Source: Candidatus Altimarinota bacterium
Lineage (GTDB): Bacteria > Patescibacteriota > Gracilibacteria > BD1-5 > UBA2023
DNA: 64,000 nucleotides
NCBI GenBank assembly: GCA_023230505.1
Contig: JALNXF010000001.1
Span: forward strand, 186,001 to 250,000
Direction: 5' to 3'
The position numbers and the translations under genes were made by a program. Positions 53,905-64,000 of this stretch are shown one piece after another; within the stretch, counting starts at the first letter, position 1; each line of letters opens with the position of its first letter. The notes below the pieces were generated by a model. It had not been told where the DNA came from, ran no database searches, and saw only the letters and a list, made by a program, of their open reading frames with translations.

Positions 53905-55380
53905 ATGACAATAAAAACTAGAGTAGCACCATCTCCAACAGGATTTGTACATTTATGATTTTTGCGCACGGCACTTTTTGATTACCTCTTTGCTAAGAAA
54001 AATAAGTGAATTTTTATGGTGAGAATTGAAGATACTGACCAGGGAAGATTTGTGGAGTGAAGTATTGAGGCAATAATTAAAATGTTTGAGAGAACAGGAA
54101 TTATGCCAGATGAATGACCATCGCCTTATCAGGATTTATGAAATTGACCATATATTCAATCTGAAAGATTAGATATTTACAAGAAATATATTGATAAATT
54201 AATTGAAGAGGGAAGTGCTTATTATTGCTTTTGTAGTGCTGAGAGATTAACTGAGGTAAGACAACAACAAACTGAACTAAAACTTCCTACAAAATACGAT
54301 GAATTTTGTCGTAATATTCCGCTTGAAGATGCTAAAAAAAGAGTTGAAAACTGAGAGAAATATGTAGTTCGTCTAAAAATTCCAAAATGAGAAAAACTTG
54401 TTTTTCACGACCTCGTAAAGTGAAAAGTTGAATTTATGACAAGTGAAATTGAAGATACGGTTTTACTGAAATCAGATGGATTTCCAACATATCACGGAGC
54501 TGTAATAATTGATGATTTTTTAATGAAAGTTACTCATGTTTTCCGTTGAGAGGAATGGCTTCCATCAATGCCAAAACAAATTTTAACTGCCAGAGCTCTT
54601 TGAATTGAACTTCCATATTATGCACATCTTCCGAATGTGCTCTGAATAGACAGAAAAAAATTATCAAAAAGAACCGGGGATGTTGCAGTAGAAAATTATC
54701 TAAAAAAATGATACTTAGTAGAGGCTTTAATTAATTATTTAGCATTTCTAGGATGGAATCCTAAAACAACTGAGGAATTTTTTACACTAGATAAACTAGT
54801 TGAGAGATTTGATATTGCCGATGTCCACAAAGCCTGAGCCGTTTTTGATGTAGAAAAACTTAACTGGATGAACGCAAAATATATCCAAAAAACTGAAATC
54901 AATGAGCTTTATACTAAGCTTGTTGCTTATTTAAAAGAATATGAGAGTGATTTTTATGCTGATGTTTTTGTAAGACATTCTAGAGAATATAATTTGGCTA
55001 TTTTAAAGGAACTTCAGACTAGATTAATTAAATTTGATGATTTTATTGGACTTACTTGATATTTTTACAAAGAAGCAAAGTTAAGACTTGATTTACTCAT
55101 AAATGAAAAAATGTGAATTACTTGATTAGATTTTGCAAAAAATTCACTTCAAATTGCTCTTGATATTTTAAATGAAACTAAAGTTCTTGAGTTAGATAAT
55201 TTAAAAAATTCTTTTATTGAAAAAATAAAATCAAATTCTCTAAAAAACTGACAAGTTCTTCGGCCAGTTCGTGTAGCACTATCTTGAGAAGAGTTTTCAC
55301 CGTGAGCATTTGAATTAATTATGATTTTCTGAATAGATGAATCAATTCAAAGAATTAAAAAAGTTATTGAACACATATAA
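53905..55380 (+). CDS. gltX: Glutamyl-tRNA synthetase
   Basis: 491 residues. It charges tRNA-Glu (and possibly tRNA-Gln) with glutamate. [20 protein letters not shown] includes the HIGH-like motif as HLGF, where most have [16 protein letters not shown] follows. The KMSKS-like motif is [31 protein letters not shown] precedes it, as in other GluRS. The anticodon-binding end has [11 protein letters not shown]. It has its own terminator at 55398; tRNA-Glu(UUC) is at 15166. Confidence 0.96.
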
Positions 55381-55397
55381 AATATTTTTATTATCTT

Positions 55398-55427
55398 AAA
55401 ATCTCCACCTCCGGTGGAGATTTTTTT
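55398..55427 (+). terminator. Terminator after gltX
   Basis: AAAATCTCCACC-TCC-GGTGGAGATTTTTTT. Confidence 0.92.
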
Positions 55428-55445
55428 CTCTTCAAATTCCATAAA

Positions 55446-55471
55446 TTAGCACCAAAGTAAAAAAGTGCTAA
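55446..55471. promoter_or_regulatory. CIRCE-like inverted repeat upstream of dnaK
   Basis: TTAGCAC (55446-55452), 12-base gap, GTGCTAA (55465-55471), the arms of the HrcA operator. A further TTAGCAC at 55492-55498 lies inside the promoter. Spacing differs slightly from the classic 9-base-gap form. Confidence 0.7.
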
Positions 55472-55478
55472 AAAAGAT

Positions 55479-55506
55479 TTGACTTTTTGAGTTAGCACTA
55501 TATAAT
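55479..55506 (+). promoter_or_regulatory. dnaK promoter overlapping a TTAGCAC half site
   Basis: TTGACT 55479-55484, 16-base spacer, TATAAT 55501-55506. The spacer contains GAGTTAGCACTA, so HrcA binding would cover the promoter. Confidence 0.75.
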
Positions 55507-55540
55507 GGAGGTGTTAATTTAATTTATAACCAATAAAATT

Positions 55541-57439
<1,899 letters not shown>

Positions 57440-57455
57440 GAGAAATTTAGAATAT

Positions 57456-57487
57456 AAAAAAACAGGTTAGAAATAACCTGTTTTTTT
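57456..57487. terminator. Bidirectional terminator between dnaK and the TRIC gene
   Basis: AAAAAACAGGTTA-GAAA-TAACCTGTTTTTT between convergent genes. Confidence 0.9.
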
Positions 57488-57496
57488 GATTAATGT

Positions 57497-58162
57497 TTAA
57501 TTAGATTTCGTTTTTACTAATTTCTTATAAATCCCATAAGGCGAAAGAAGTTCGCGGAATATCATTACGAAGATTAGGGAGAAGGAAGCTGAGAAGAAGA
57601 TGTTTAGGTTTGAGAATAGTAGGTATATGGCTGAGCCGAAGAATGCGGATGTTATGTAGTTGGAGTGGGATTTGAAGCTATAGGGGGTGTCTCAGAGAAT
57701 TGAGTCTCTGAGTATTCATCATCCGACTCATGTTAGGATTCAAAGAAAAATACAAATTAGAATGACTTGAATATCAAAAATATTTCTATTAGAAAAAAGG
57801 TGAATATATGTTATGTTTGTTCATATTATGGAAAACGCAGCTAGTCATATTGAGTCTATAAACCTAAAAATTGAATAAGTTTTTTTAAAGAAATTTGGGA
57901 GCGTGTAAACAATTACTCATGACAATATAGTTAAAATTATATAGATACTATTGTTTATATAAAATAAAGGAATTCTTCAAATAATTAAATCTCTTATAGT
58001 TCCTCATCAAACTGCAGTTATAGTTCATAAAAAAATAACAGCAAAAATATTCAATCATCTTGATTTTGCTTTATATGCTCATCATACAGCAAAAGCCACA
58101 GTTCCTAGTAGATCTAGAAAATGAAGAAAGTTTCAATTTTGAAATAACCAAATATGTCCCAT
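57497..58162 (-). CDS. TRIC/UPF0126-family membrane protein (glycine-transporter-like)
   Basis: 221 residues with about seven hydrophobic segments. Two repeats of the UPF0126 fold are visible: GTVAFAVGGAYKAKSRG with AVGGGTIRDLIIG, and IDSIGLAAFSIIG with GVGGGILRDSILGDTPY. GGGxxRD is the double signature. The family forms trimeric channels; some members are called glycine transporters (YicG type), others move cations. Most of its own Gly codons are TGA. The stop lies just after the dnaK terminator. Confidence 0.88.
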
Positions 58163-58230
58163 TTTTAAAAATTTAATAAGTAATATATTTTACAGAGTAT
58201 ATTTATCTTTATTTATATTTCAAATATAAT

Positions 58231-58263
58231 AAAAAATAAGCATCATTCGATGCTTATTTTTTT
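58231..58263 (-). terminator. Terminator of the prepilin-like gene
   Basis: AAAAATAAGCATC-ATTC-GATGCTTATTTTT hairpin, 17 bases beyond the stop. Confidence 0.88.
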
Positions 58264-58279
58264 GGATTTGAGAATTATT

Positions 58280-59932
58280 TTATAATCCGAAATAACAGTA
58301 ATTAGTGGTTCAATCTCAGAATAGAGATCCGGCATTATCAAATATACAATAGTTTATGGTACAGGCTGGATCAGTCCAAACATTATTAAATACATATCAA
58401 GTTCAACAAGTTCAAGCTCAAGCAGTAGTAGTTCATTCTGTTATAACTCATGCAGTACAAGTATAGCTGAAATTTGCTGTAGTTGTTCAATTTGTTGGAC
58501 TAGTTCAGAATGAATATGTTCATACTTTTGGAATTGTATTTCAAGAAGCTAATTCTAAAGGAGTTGGTATATTATATGTTACTGTACTATATGTATCAGT
58601 TGCTGGCATTGTACAAGCATCAGCTGCACATATTTTATTTGTATCATCCCAAGTATATCCTGTATTACATTTAAAATTACATGATGTAGTACTAGCTGTA
58701 TCATTATGAACTCATTCTAGAGTTGGTATCCAGTTTGTTCCATTCCATGTTTGTGTAATACTTGCTACTGTATTCCAATTCCAAGCAGTATTATCTGCAA
58801 ATGGTTCTATACAATTAGAAATTTGTGTATTAGCTTTACATATTTTATTTGTATCATCCCAGGAGTAATTTGTTTTACATGTAAATGTACAAACATCTCA
58901 AGACGTTGAATAATGCCAATCTGTTCATATAGCTTGTGATGTTGCATTTGATACAGAAGTATTTTCATCAAAAGTTCATCAACATTCATCCTTGATACAA
59001 GAATCACCAGCTGGTAAATATGTATCATTACATGATACATCTAATACTTCCTTTGCATTAGCTGTATCAAATGCTCAATTTAGACATTGAATTGTTAAAA
59101 CTTTAGTTGTTGCATCTCAAAACTCAATTGGATTATTTTTTGTAGGTAATTTTAATGTTATTTTATCCATTGCTATTCCAGAATGAGAAGTTGCAGGAAT
59201 TATATAATCATTATAAGTTGTAGGGCTGCATGGTAGTGTATTATTTAAAGCTGATTCTATGTATGTTGCTAATTCTCCTGTCATTGCTGTTGTTTTTCAT
59301 CATTCGTATACATCTCATCAAAAGTATGTTATGAATTGATAATCTGGATTTAAAATATTTACTGCTCATGAAAGTGTTTCTTGAATTGGTTGTTTATTTT
59401 CATCAGTTAATATTCAAATCATGTTACCTGTTACGTATGTGTATCTATTTGAATAATTAATATCACTTGCAAATGCTTCTGAAACTAGACTTGGAACTTG
59501 AGATATATAATTAATAGTTGATCAATTTTCTAAATATCACATAAGTTGAATTTTTTTCTTATCTTTATCAGTAGAATAAATATAAGAACTACCATCTTTT
59601 GGATCTTTTCCTTTTCCAGAAAGTCAAATTATTCTAGTAATAGAATCTCATGCGTATCATTGGTATGAATATAAAATTGGATCATGATCTCCAGCTACTA
59701 TTTCTACATAATCATCTGGCATTGGAGTAGTTCAGGCTTTTACCATTTGTATAGTAAGTCATTCATGAATTGATTTTAAATCACTTACTCTTACACTATC
59801 TCTAGCGTTTCAGAAATAATTATTAAACGACATAAATGCAATAGTACCTAGAATAGCTAGAATTGATATTACTACTATAAGCTCAACTAAAGTAAAACCG
59901 TAACGAGCTTTAAATTTTTGTTTTGTGTTCAT
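58280..59932 (-). CDS. Very large type IV prepilin-like protein with Cys-rich repeats
   Basis: 550 residues. The N-terminus is a prepilin: MNTKQKFKARYGFTLVELIVVISILAI, with the prepilin peptidase site before FTLVE and E5 in place. Typical pilins are about 150-200 residues. After a pilin-like globular part (to about 240) come repeats such as CKTNYSWDDTNKICKAN and CNTGYTWDDTNKICAAD, Cys-rich modules with Trp and paired Cys. It would be a surface tip adhesin-like pilin. The DsbA-like oxidoreductase at 40866 could make its disulfides. No other pilus genes are next to it. Confidence 0.8.
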
Positions 59933-60016
59933 ATTATTTATATGTTAAATATTAAACGAGAACATAATATACTATATTTTTTAAATTGCAATAGAATTTA
60001 CTAGTTTTTTTATTTT

Positions 60017-61912
60017 TTATTTTTTAATATAATTCTCTCAAAATAAAATATCATACTGGAGTTTATAATTAACAGTATCTATATTTTTACATTCTTCTTT
60101 TAAAGAAGACATATTTTCTATCATTTGGTAATTTTTATCCATAATTAGTTTCTTGGAATTTCATACTATACAATTATTATAAATATATGAAACGTAATCA
60201 AAATACCTACTTTTCTTTTTAATATTTAGGGTGTCAAGAATATAATTTCAGAAAAACGCGCTTCAGATATATTTTTTGTCGTCTTTTTTTAGTCAGATAT
60301 TGTCCCAAATTAGGTAAGGCGTTGAATATATTTTGAGAAGTTCATCTTTTGACCATTTTGTCTCATCATCACTACTTACAAATCCAGTTTCTTTGTATGT
60401 GAAGTAATTATCTCACAGGGCCCCGAGATGATCTCAGAAAAATGCCACAATTGTAGGTTTTTTTGATGCTTTGATGTGGTCGATAAGTCTTTTTAATTGT
60501 TTGTCAGCATCTTTAATTCATTGAGCGTAATTTGTTACAATTTGTTTGCTAGCTTCGGTTAGATTTGATTTTGTAACCTCAATATCTAGCTCATTTTTTT
60601 TGAATTTCTCCCAGTTGTATGGGAAATGATTTTCCATAGAAATTCAGAAAATAAATTTTGGATTATCACTTTTTTTGTCGTAATTTTCTATTATCTCTTC
60701 TGTAAATTCTTTATCTGAAATAAAAGGTCATTTATACCATGCTCAAGCCATATCTTCCAATCAAATAAATTTATCAAATCAAAGCAGAGGATAGGTTTTT
60801 TCTCTATTAAAAAATGATTTTTCGTAAGTGTGAATTGCAAGAGTTGAATATCAGTTATTTTTTAATTCCCAGACAATACTTGGAATTGGTTTGTTGATAT
60901 ATTGTTGATAGGCGATACTTCAAAAGGGTAGATATTTTACGAGGTTTCCAGTTAATATTTCATATTCTACCATTGCTGTTTTTCAACCATAAGTAGGGGA
61001 TAGTAGAAAACCATTTGAGAAATCTTTTTTTAAACTGTCAAAGTTTTTTAGTGGATTTTCGCTAAATTCTATATTTTGTAGTTTTGTGACATCCCAAAAA
61101 GCTTCACTTAGAATAAAAATTATATCTGGTTTAACTTTATTTTCTCATAAATTAGTCGTTTCAGGTATTTTTGATAAAATATTTTGAATTTCTTCCTTAT
61201 TATAATTATCTGGTTTTTTAATAAAAATATTTCATAAATTTGTATAAAATCAGACTACAAATCAATTATTATCATAATTATATTTTTGCTGCCAAGAAAG
61301 TCATTCTACATTTAAACCAGTAAGTTTTTGTAATTCATAAACTCTAAAATCTTCTGATGCAAAAATATAATAATTTGATGGTATTAGTAATAAAAGCAAT
61401 ATTATTCTGATTTTTCTTGAGATTTTAGTCTTCCTAAAAACTAGAAAATGAACCGCAAATATCAGAATTAAAAATAAAAATGAGTATATTAAATAAATTT
61501 CTGATCCCGGTTTAATAAAGCTAAAAAGTTCTTTGCTAGATCCGGCATTTACGAAAATATCAACTGGATAAAATGGCTCTCAAAGAATAATTACCTTAAA
61601 ATGATTTATAAGTGAAAAAATAAAAAATGTGATAAAAAAAATTCAAACTCATAGATTTGGTCCAATAATAAAAAAGAATGAAGCAAATAAAAGAAGAGTT
61701 ATAAAATATGAAAATAAAAAAACTACTGGATTATTTTTAATTAAATTAAATACTAATTCTATACTTCATTTCTGGATAAATTCTAGAAGCAATGCCAGTA
61801 AAAATGGAATTAACAAAAAAACCAAGACCTTTCAGAAAATAACTGCATATTTTTTTCAGTTTCAGGCTGGTATTTTTCTACCCAAAAGACTTCTTCTTGA
61901 TATTTTTTCCAT
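60017..61912 (-). CDS. LTA-synthase-like membrane sulfatase-fold enzyme
   Basis: 631 residues. Four to five N-terminal membrane helices, then an extracytoplasmic alkaline-phosphatase-superfamily domain: KPDIIFILSEAFWDVTKL, then LSPTYGGKTAMVEYEILTGN with the catalytic Thr in GGKTAM. IFGISMENHFPY follows, then AFFGDHLGALGDNY with the metal-binding Asp-His. This is the lipoteichoic acid synthase / phosphoglycerol transferase pattern. The likely role is adding phosphoglycerol-type groups to envelope glycolipid or polymer. Start at ATG 61912; the only longer open stretch hits a TAA. Confidence 0.88.
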
Positions 61913-61974
61913 TTCTTCAAAAAATTTATATTGTGAGAAATATAATCATTTTTACGAAAAAGACAAAAAAGATT

Positions 61975-63054
61975 TTATAATTTTGATAAATCTATAGTTA
62001 TTCATCCAAAATTTGTTCAAAACAATCATTTATATTTAACTATTCCTTTCTTTTCGTCTATAATTATTCTATGTAGATTTCAATTAGAAATTGGTATTGA
62101 TAAATCATTTCAAATACAATGAAGCGAATACGTATTTCCAAATTTTTTTATATAGTATTCTTTAGAGTTATATTCAAAGCTTTTTACTACGCCCCAAGTA
62201 ACTACACTCATAGAATTTATATCAAATAATAATATATCTTCATTTGAGGAAAAAGATGACAATTTTATATTTATTCTTCATTTTTTGTCTAATTTCACTT
62301 TATCTCATTCTTTTTCAATATATCAAAATGTTGAAATTCTAAAAATCTTTTTAATATTTGTGTTATAAATATAATTCATCATATCTATATTATTATATAA
62401 CAGTACTATATTTTCTAATCATTCTATATTAGTTTCTGCTTTAAACATAAATTCAGCATCTTCAATTCATTCTATTTCTTCTAGAATTCAATCTTTTTTA
62501 ATAAAAATCTTAACTTCTTCGTCAAGTGTTGTTTTAAATACATTTTCTCAGATTTTTTCGTATATTTTACCATCTATTTCTAAATAATTAGATAGCTTTC
62601 TATATACAAAATTTACTGTCATTCAATTTACAGTTTCTCAATTTGATATTGCAAGTGATACTTTATTTTTTACTATTAATTTATGAAGCATTATGTTTAG
62701 ATTTCAGAAACTGATTTTTTCCTTTAGATTCTCCAACTCCTCAAATGATATATCTTTAAATTTAATTTTATTAATAACTTTATTATAAGAATTTTGAAAA
62801 TCTTTATCTTCTAAAACTCCTTGAAAAAAGGTGATTTCATTATCTAAAATATCTTCTCATTGAATTATTTTGGTAAAAATAATCATTATTTTAGCTACAT
62901 CGTCATCTCTAAATTCAAATTCAAATTCATCAAGAGTTTCCTTTAATGCTAAATACAAAACTCTTTCTGCTACTGGTGATTGTAGTGCTTCCAGTGAGCT
63001 TGTACAATATTTTTCTGATGTTAGAATTTCATCTTTTTCAACTGAGTTTTGCAT
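61975..63054 (-). CDS. Hypothetical protein with C-terminal beta repeats
   Basis: 359 residues from ATG 63054 (MQNSVEKDEIL); an in-frame ATG at 63084 would add ten hydrophobic residues. An acidic helical first half (EFEFRDDDVAKIMIIF) is followed by a beta-rich second half with HRIIIDEKKGIVKYKG near the end. Family unknown, no clear membrane helix. The stop lies 62 bases before the LTA-synthase-like start, on the same strand, so the two may be cotranscribed. Confidence 0.5.
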
Positions 63055-63169
63055 ACTGACATATTTTAAAAAATACAAAAACATATTATGTTTATGTATT
63101 TTTAGTAAAAAGTCAAGTTTATTTTTGGAAAAAAATATAATTTAGGAAGAGAGAATTACGATATTGTGA

Positions 63170-63595
63170 TTACAATCAATAAAACAATTTTATACATTCA
63201 TCTTCGTCTTCGATTAAATCTTCATAAAGAGATAATTCTGGACTTCTCCAAATGTAGGATTTATGCTCGTCTGGATTGATTATAATTTGTGGTAATTTAT
63301 CTAATTTAGAATGAAATATATGATAAATAAAATCATAATTTTCATATTTTACATAAACTTTATCAAAATATTTAATTTCTAAATTAGAAAGTCATGTTTC
63401 CTCAAATATTTCTCTCTCAATTGCCTCTCAAATATCTTCCTCATCTCATACTTTTCCAGCCGGAACTCAATAAGTATTTGGCTCACTTTTATGATCTTGC
63501 CTCAACAAAAGCAAAAATTCACCCTGGAATTCAACAAAGCAACTGACAATCTCAAATCTTGGATTAAATATTTCTGGTTTTGTGGGGTAGATCAT
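63170..63595 (-). CDS. Nudix hydrolase
   Basis: 141 residues starting MIYPTKPEIFNPRFEIV. The full Nudix box is present: GKVGDEEDIGEAIEREIFEETGL, fitting Gx5Ex7REUXEExGU. These enzymes split nucleoside diphosphates linked to another group. VPAGKV precedes the box and HIFHSKLDKLPQIIINPDEH follows; the substrate cannot be told from sequence. Confidence 0.92.
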
Positions 63596-63666
63596 TTTTT
63601 TATTTAAAATAAATTTTTCTAATTATATTCTTTCCTCAAAATAATCAATATCAACTATATTAAAAA

Positions 63667-63697
63667 ATAAAACTCCTCTTAACCAAGGAGTTTTATT
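63667..63697 (-). terminator. Terminator of the partial surface-protein gene
   Basis: AAAACTCCT-CTTAACCA-AGGAGTTTT with flanking A and T runs. Confidence 0.88.
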
Positions 63698-63709
63698 AAA
63701 AATAAAGTT

Positions 63710-64000
63710 TTATTCAGTAGACAGTGTTTTTACTTCTATATTTTGTACATTTGGTTGAAGATTATTAGTATTATCTTCAGATGTAAAATATATAATATAT
63801 TCCACATCTGGAAGTAATCATTCAATTACAAATTGATTATTTCAAATAATAGTTGCTCATGATCAATGTATTGGTGCAATTTGTCATGTTCAATATTCTC
63901 ATGCCTTTACCTGACTTGCACTTGGCATAGTTGAACCACTGGCCAAAACAATATAATATCATGTTCAACTTTCATTGACTGTTGCAAGAAGTGTAGTTCC
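63710..64000 (-). CDS. C-terminal end of a surface protein, 5' part outside the window
   Basis: 97 codons visible, stopping at 63710-63712; the gene enters from the right edge. The visible part is a beta-rich module (GTTLLATVNESGTGYYIVLASGSTMPSASQVKAG, then LLPDVEYIIYFTSED) like FN3/Big repeats of multi-domain secreted proteins. No sorting signal at the end. The length and anchoring of the whole protein are unknown. Confidence 0.6.

Noticed and set aside
61629..61997. 122-residue Lys/Asn-rich plus-strand ORF
   Set aside because: Antisense to the LTA-synthase-like and neighbouring genes, with no family motif.

Overview
The window comes from a very AT-rich bacterium that reads TGA as glycine (genetic code 25). 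Nearly every conserved gene is interrupted by in-frame TGA where its family has an invariant glycine. In adenylate kinase, three of the glycines in the ATP-binding loop are TGA; in the large penicillin-binding protein the glycine of the KTG motif is TGA; in DnaK the first glycine of the ATPase motif is TGA. All genes stop at TAA or TAG. Together with small genes, short gaps and many unknown surface proteins, this points to the Patescibacteria/CPR lineages Absconditabacteria (SR1) or Gracilibacteria. I cannot decide between these two from the sequence. A standard-code ORF search breaks these genes into fragments, so the coordinates here are for TGA-as-Gly reading.

Layout. 1-4306: a nucleotidase fragment, a UPF0489 protein and an rpmH-rnpA-(two unknowns)-yidC block on the minus strand. 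4505-11222: three tRNAs, rpmE, then a four-gene operon of secreted or anchored proteins and a membrane protein. 11329-15240: ribosomal protein S1, tRNA-His, a long nitronate-monooxygenase-like protein and four tRNAs. 15383-20791: a frameshifted PilZ-like gene, a class A penicillin-binding protein and an LCP ligase. 20986-25374: a toxin-antitoxin-like pair, two secreted fibre-like proteins, rsmH with an FtsL-like gene, and a protein with a GC-rich lectin-like end. 25834-36396: a DEAD-box helicase with a long repetitive tail, then PBP1C divergent from a 2187-residue alpha-2-macroglobulin. 36482-44189: adk, dnaG, rpoD, a DUF177-like gene, a DsbA-like protein, a foreign mlaA gene and rimO. 44225-50262: small membrane proteins, dnaB, TPR proteins and BatA/BatB. 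50405-55380: a partly duplicated gene pair, a large unknown, a cyclic-nucleotide-binding-like protein and gltX. 55541-64000: dnaK with a CIRCE-like operator, a TRIC/UPF0126 transporter, a giant prepilin-like protein, an LTA-synthase-like enzyme, an unknown, a Nudix hydrolase and the end of a surface protein.

The genes divide into core information processing (dnaG, rpoD, dnaB, gltX, rpsA, L31, L34, rnpA, rimO, rsmH, tRNAs) and an envelope programme: two class A PBPs, LCP, a lipoteichoic-acid-synthase-like enzyme, YidC, A2M, pilin and fibre proteins. The envelope set fits a cell with a peptidoglycan wall and elaborate surface proteins.

The most striking item is the MlaA/VacJ-like gene at 41975-42709. 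It has a mid-40s % GC sample, contains no TGA codon, and carries its own strong ribosome-binding site and terminator. It belongs to a Gram-negative outer-membrane family yet sits in a low-GC recoded genome.
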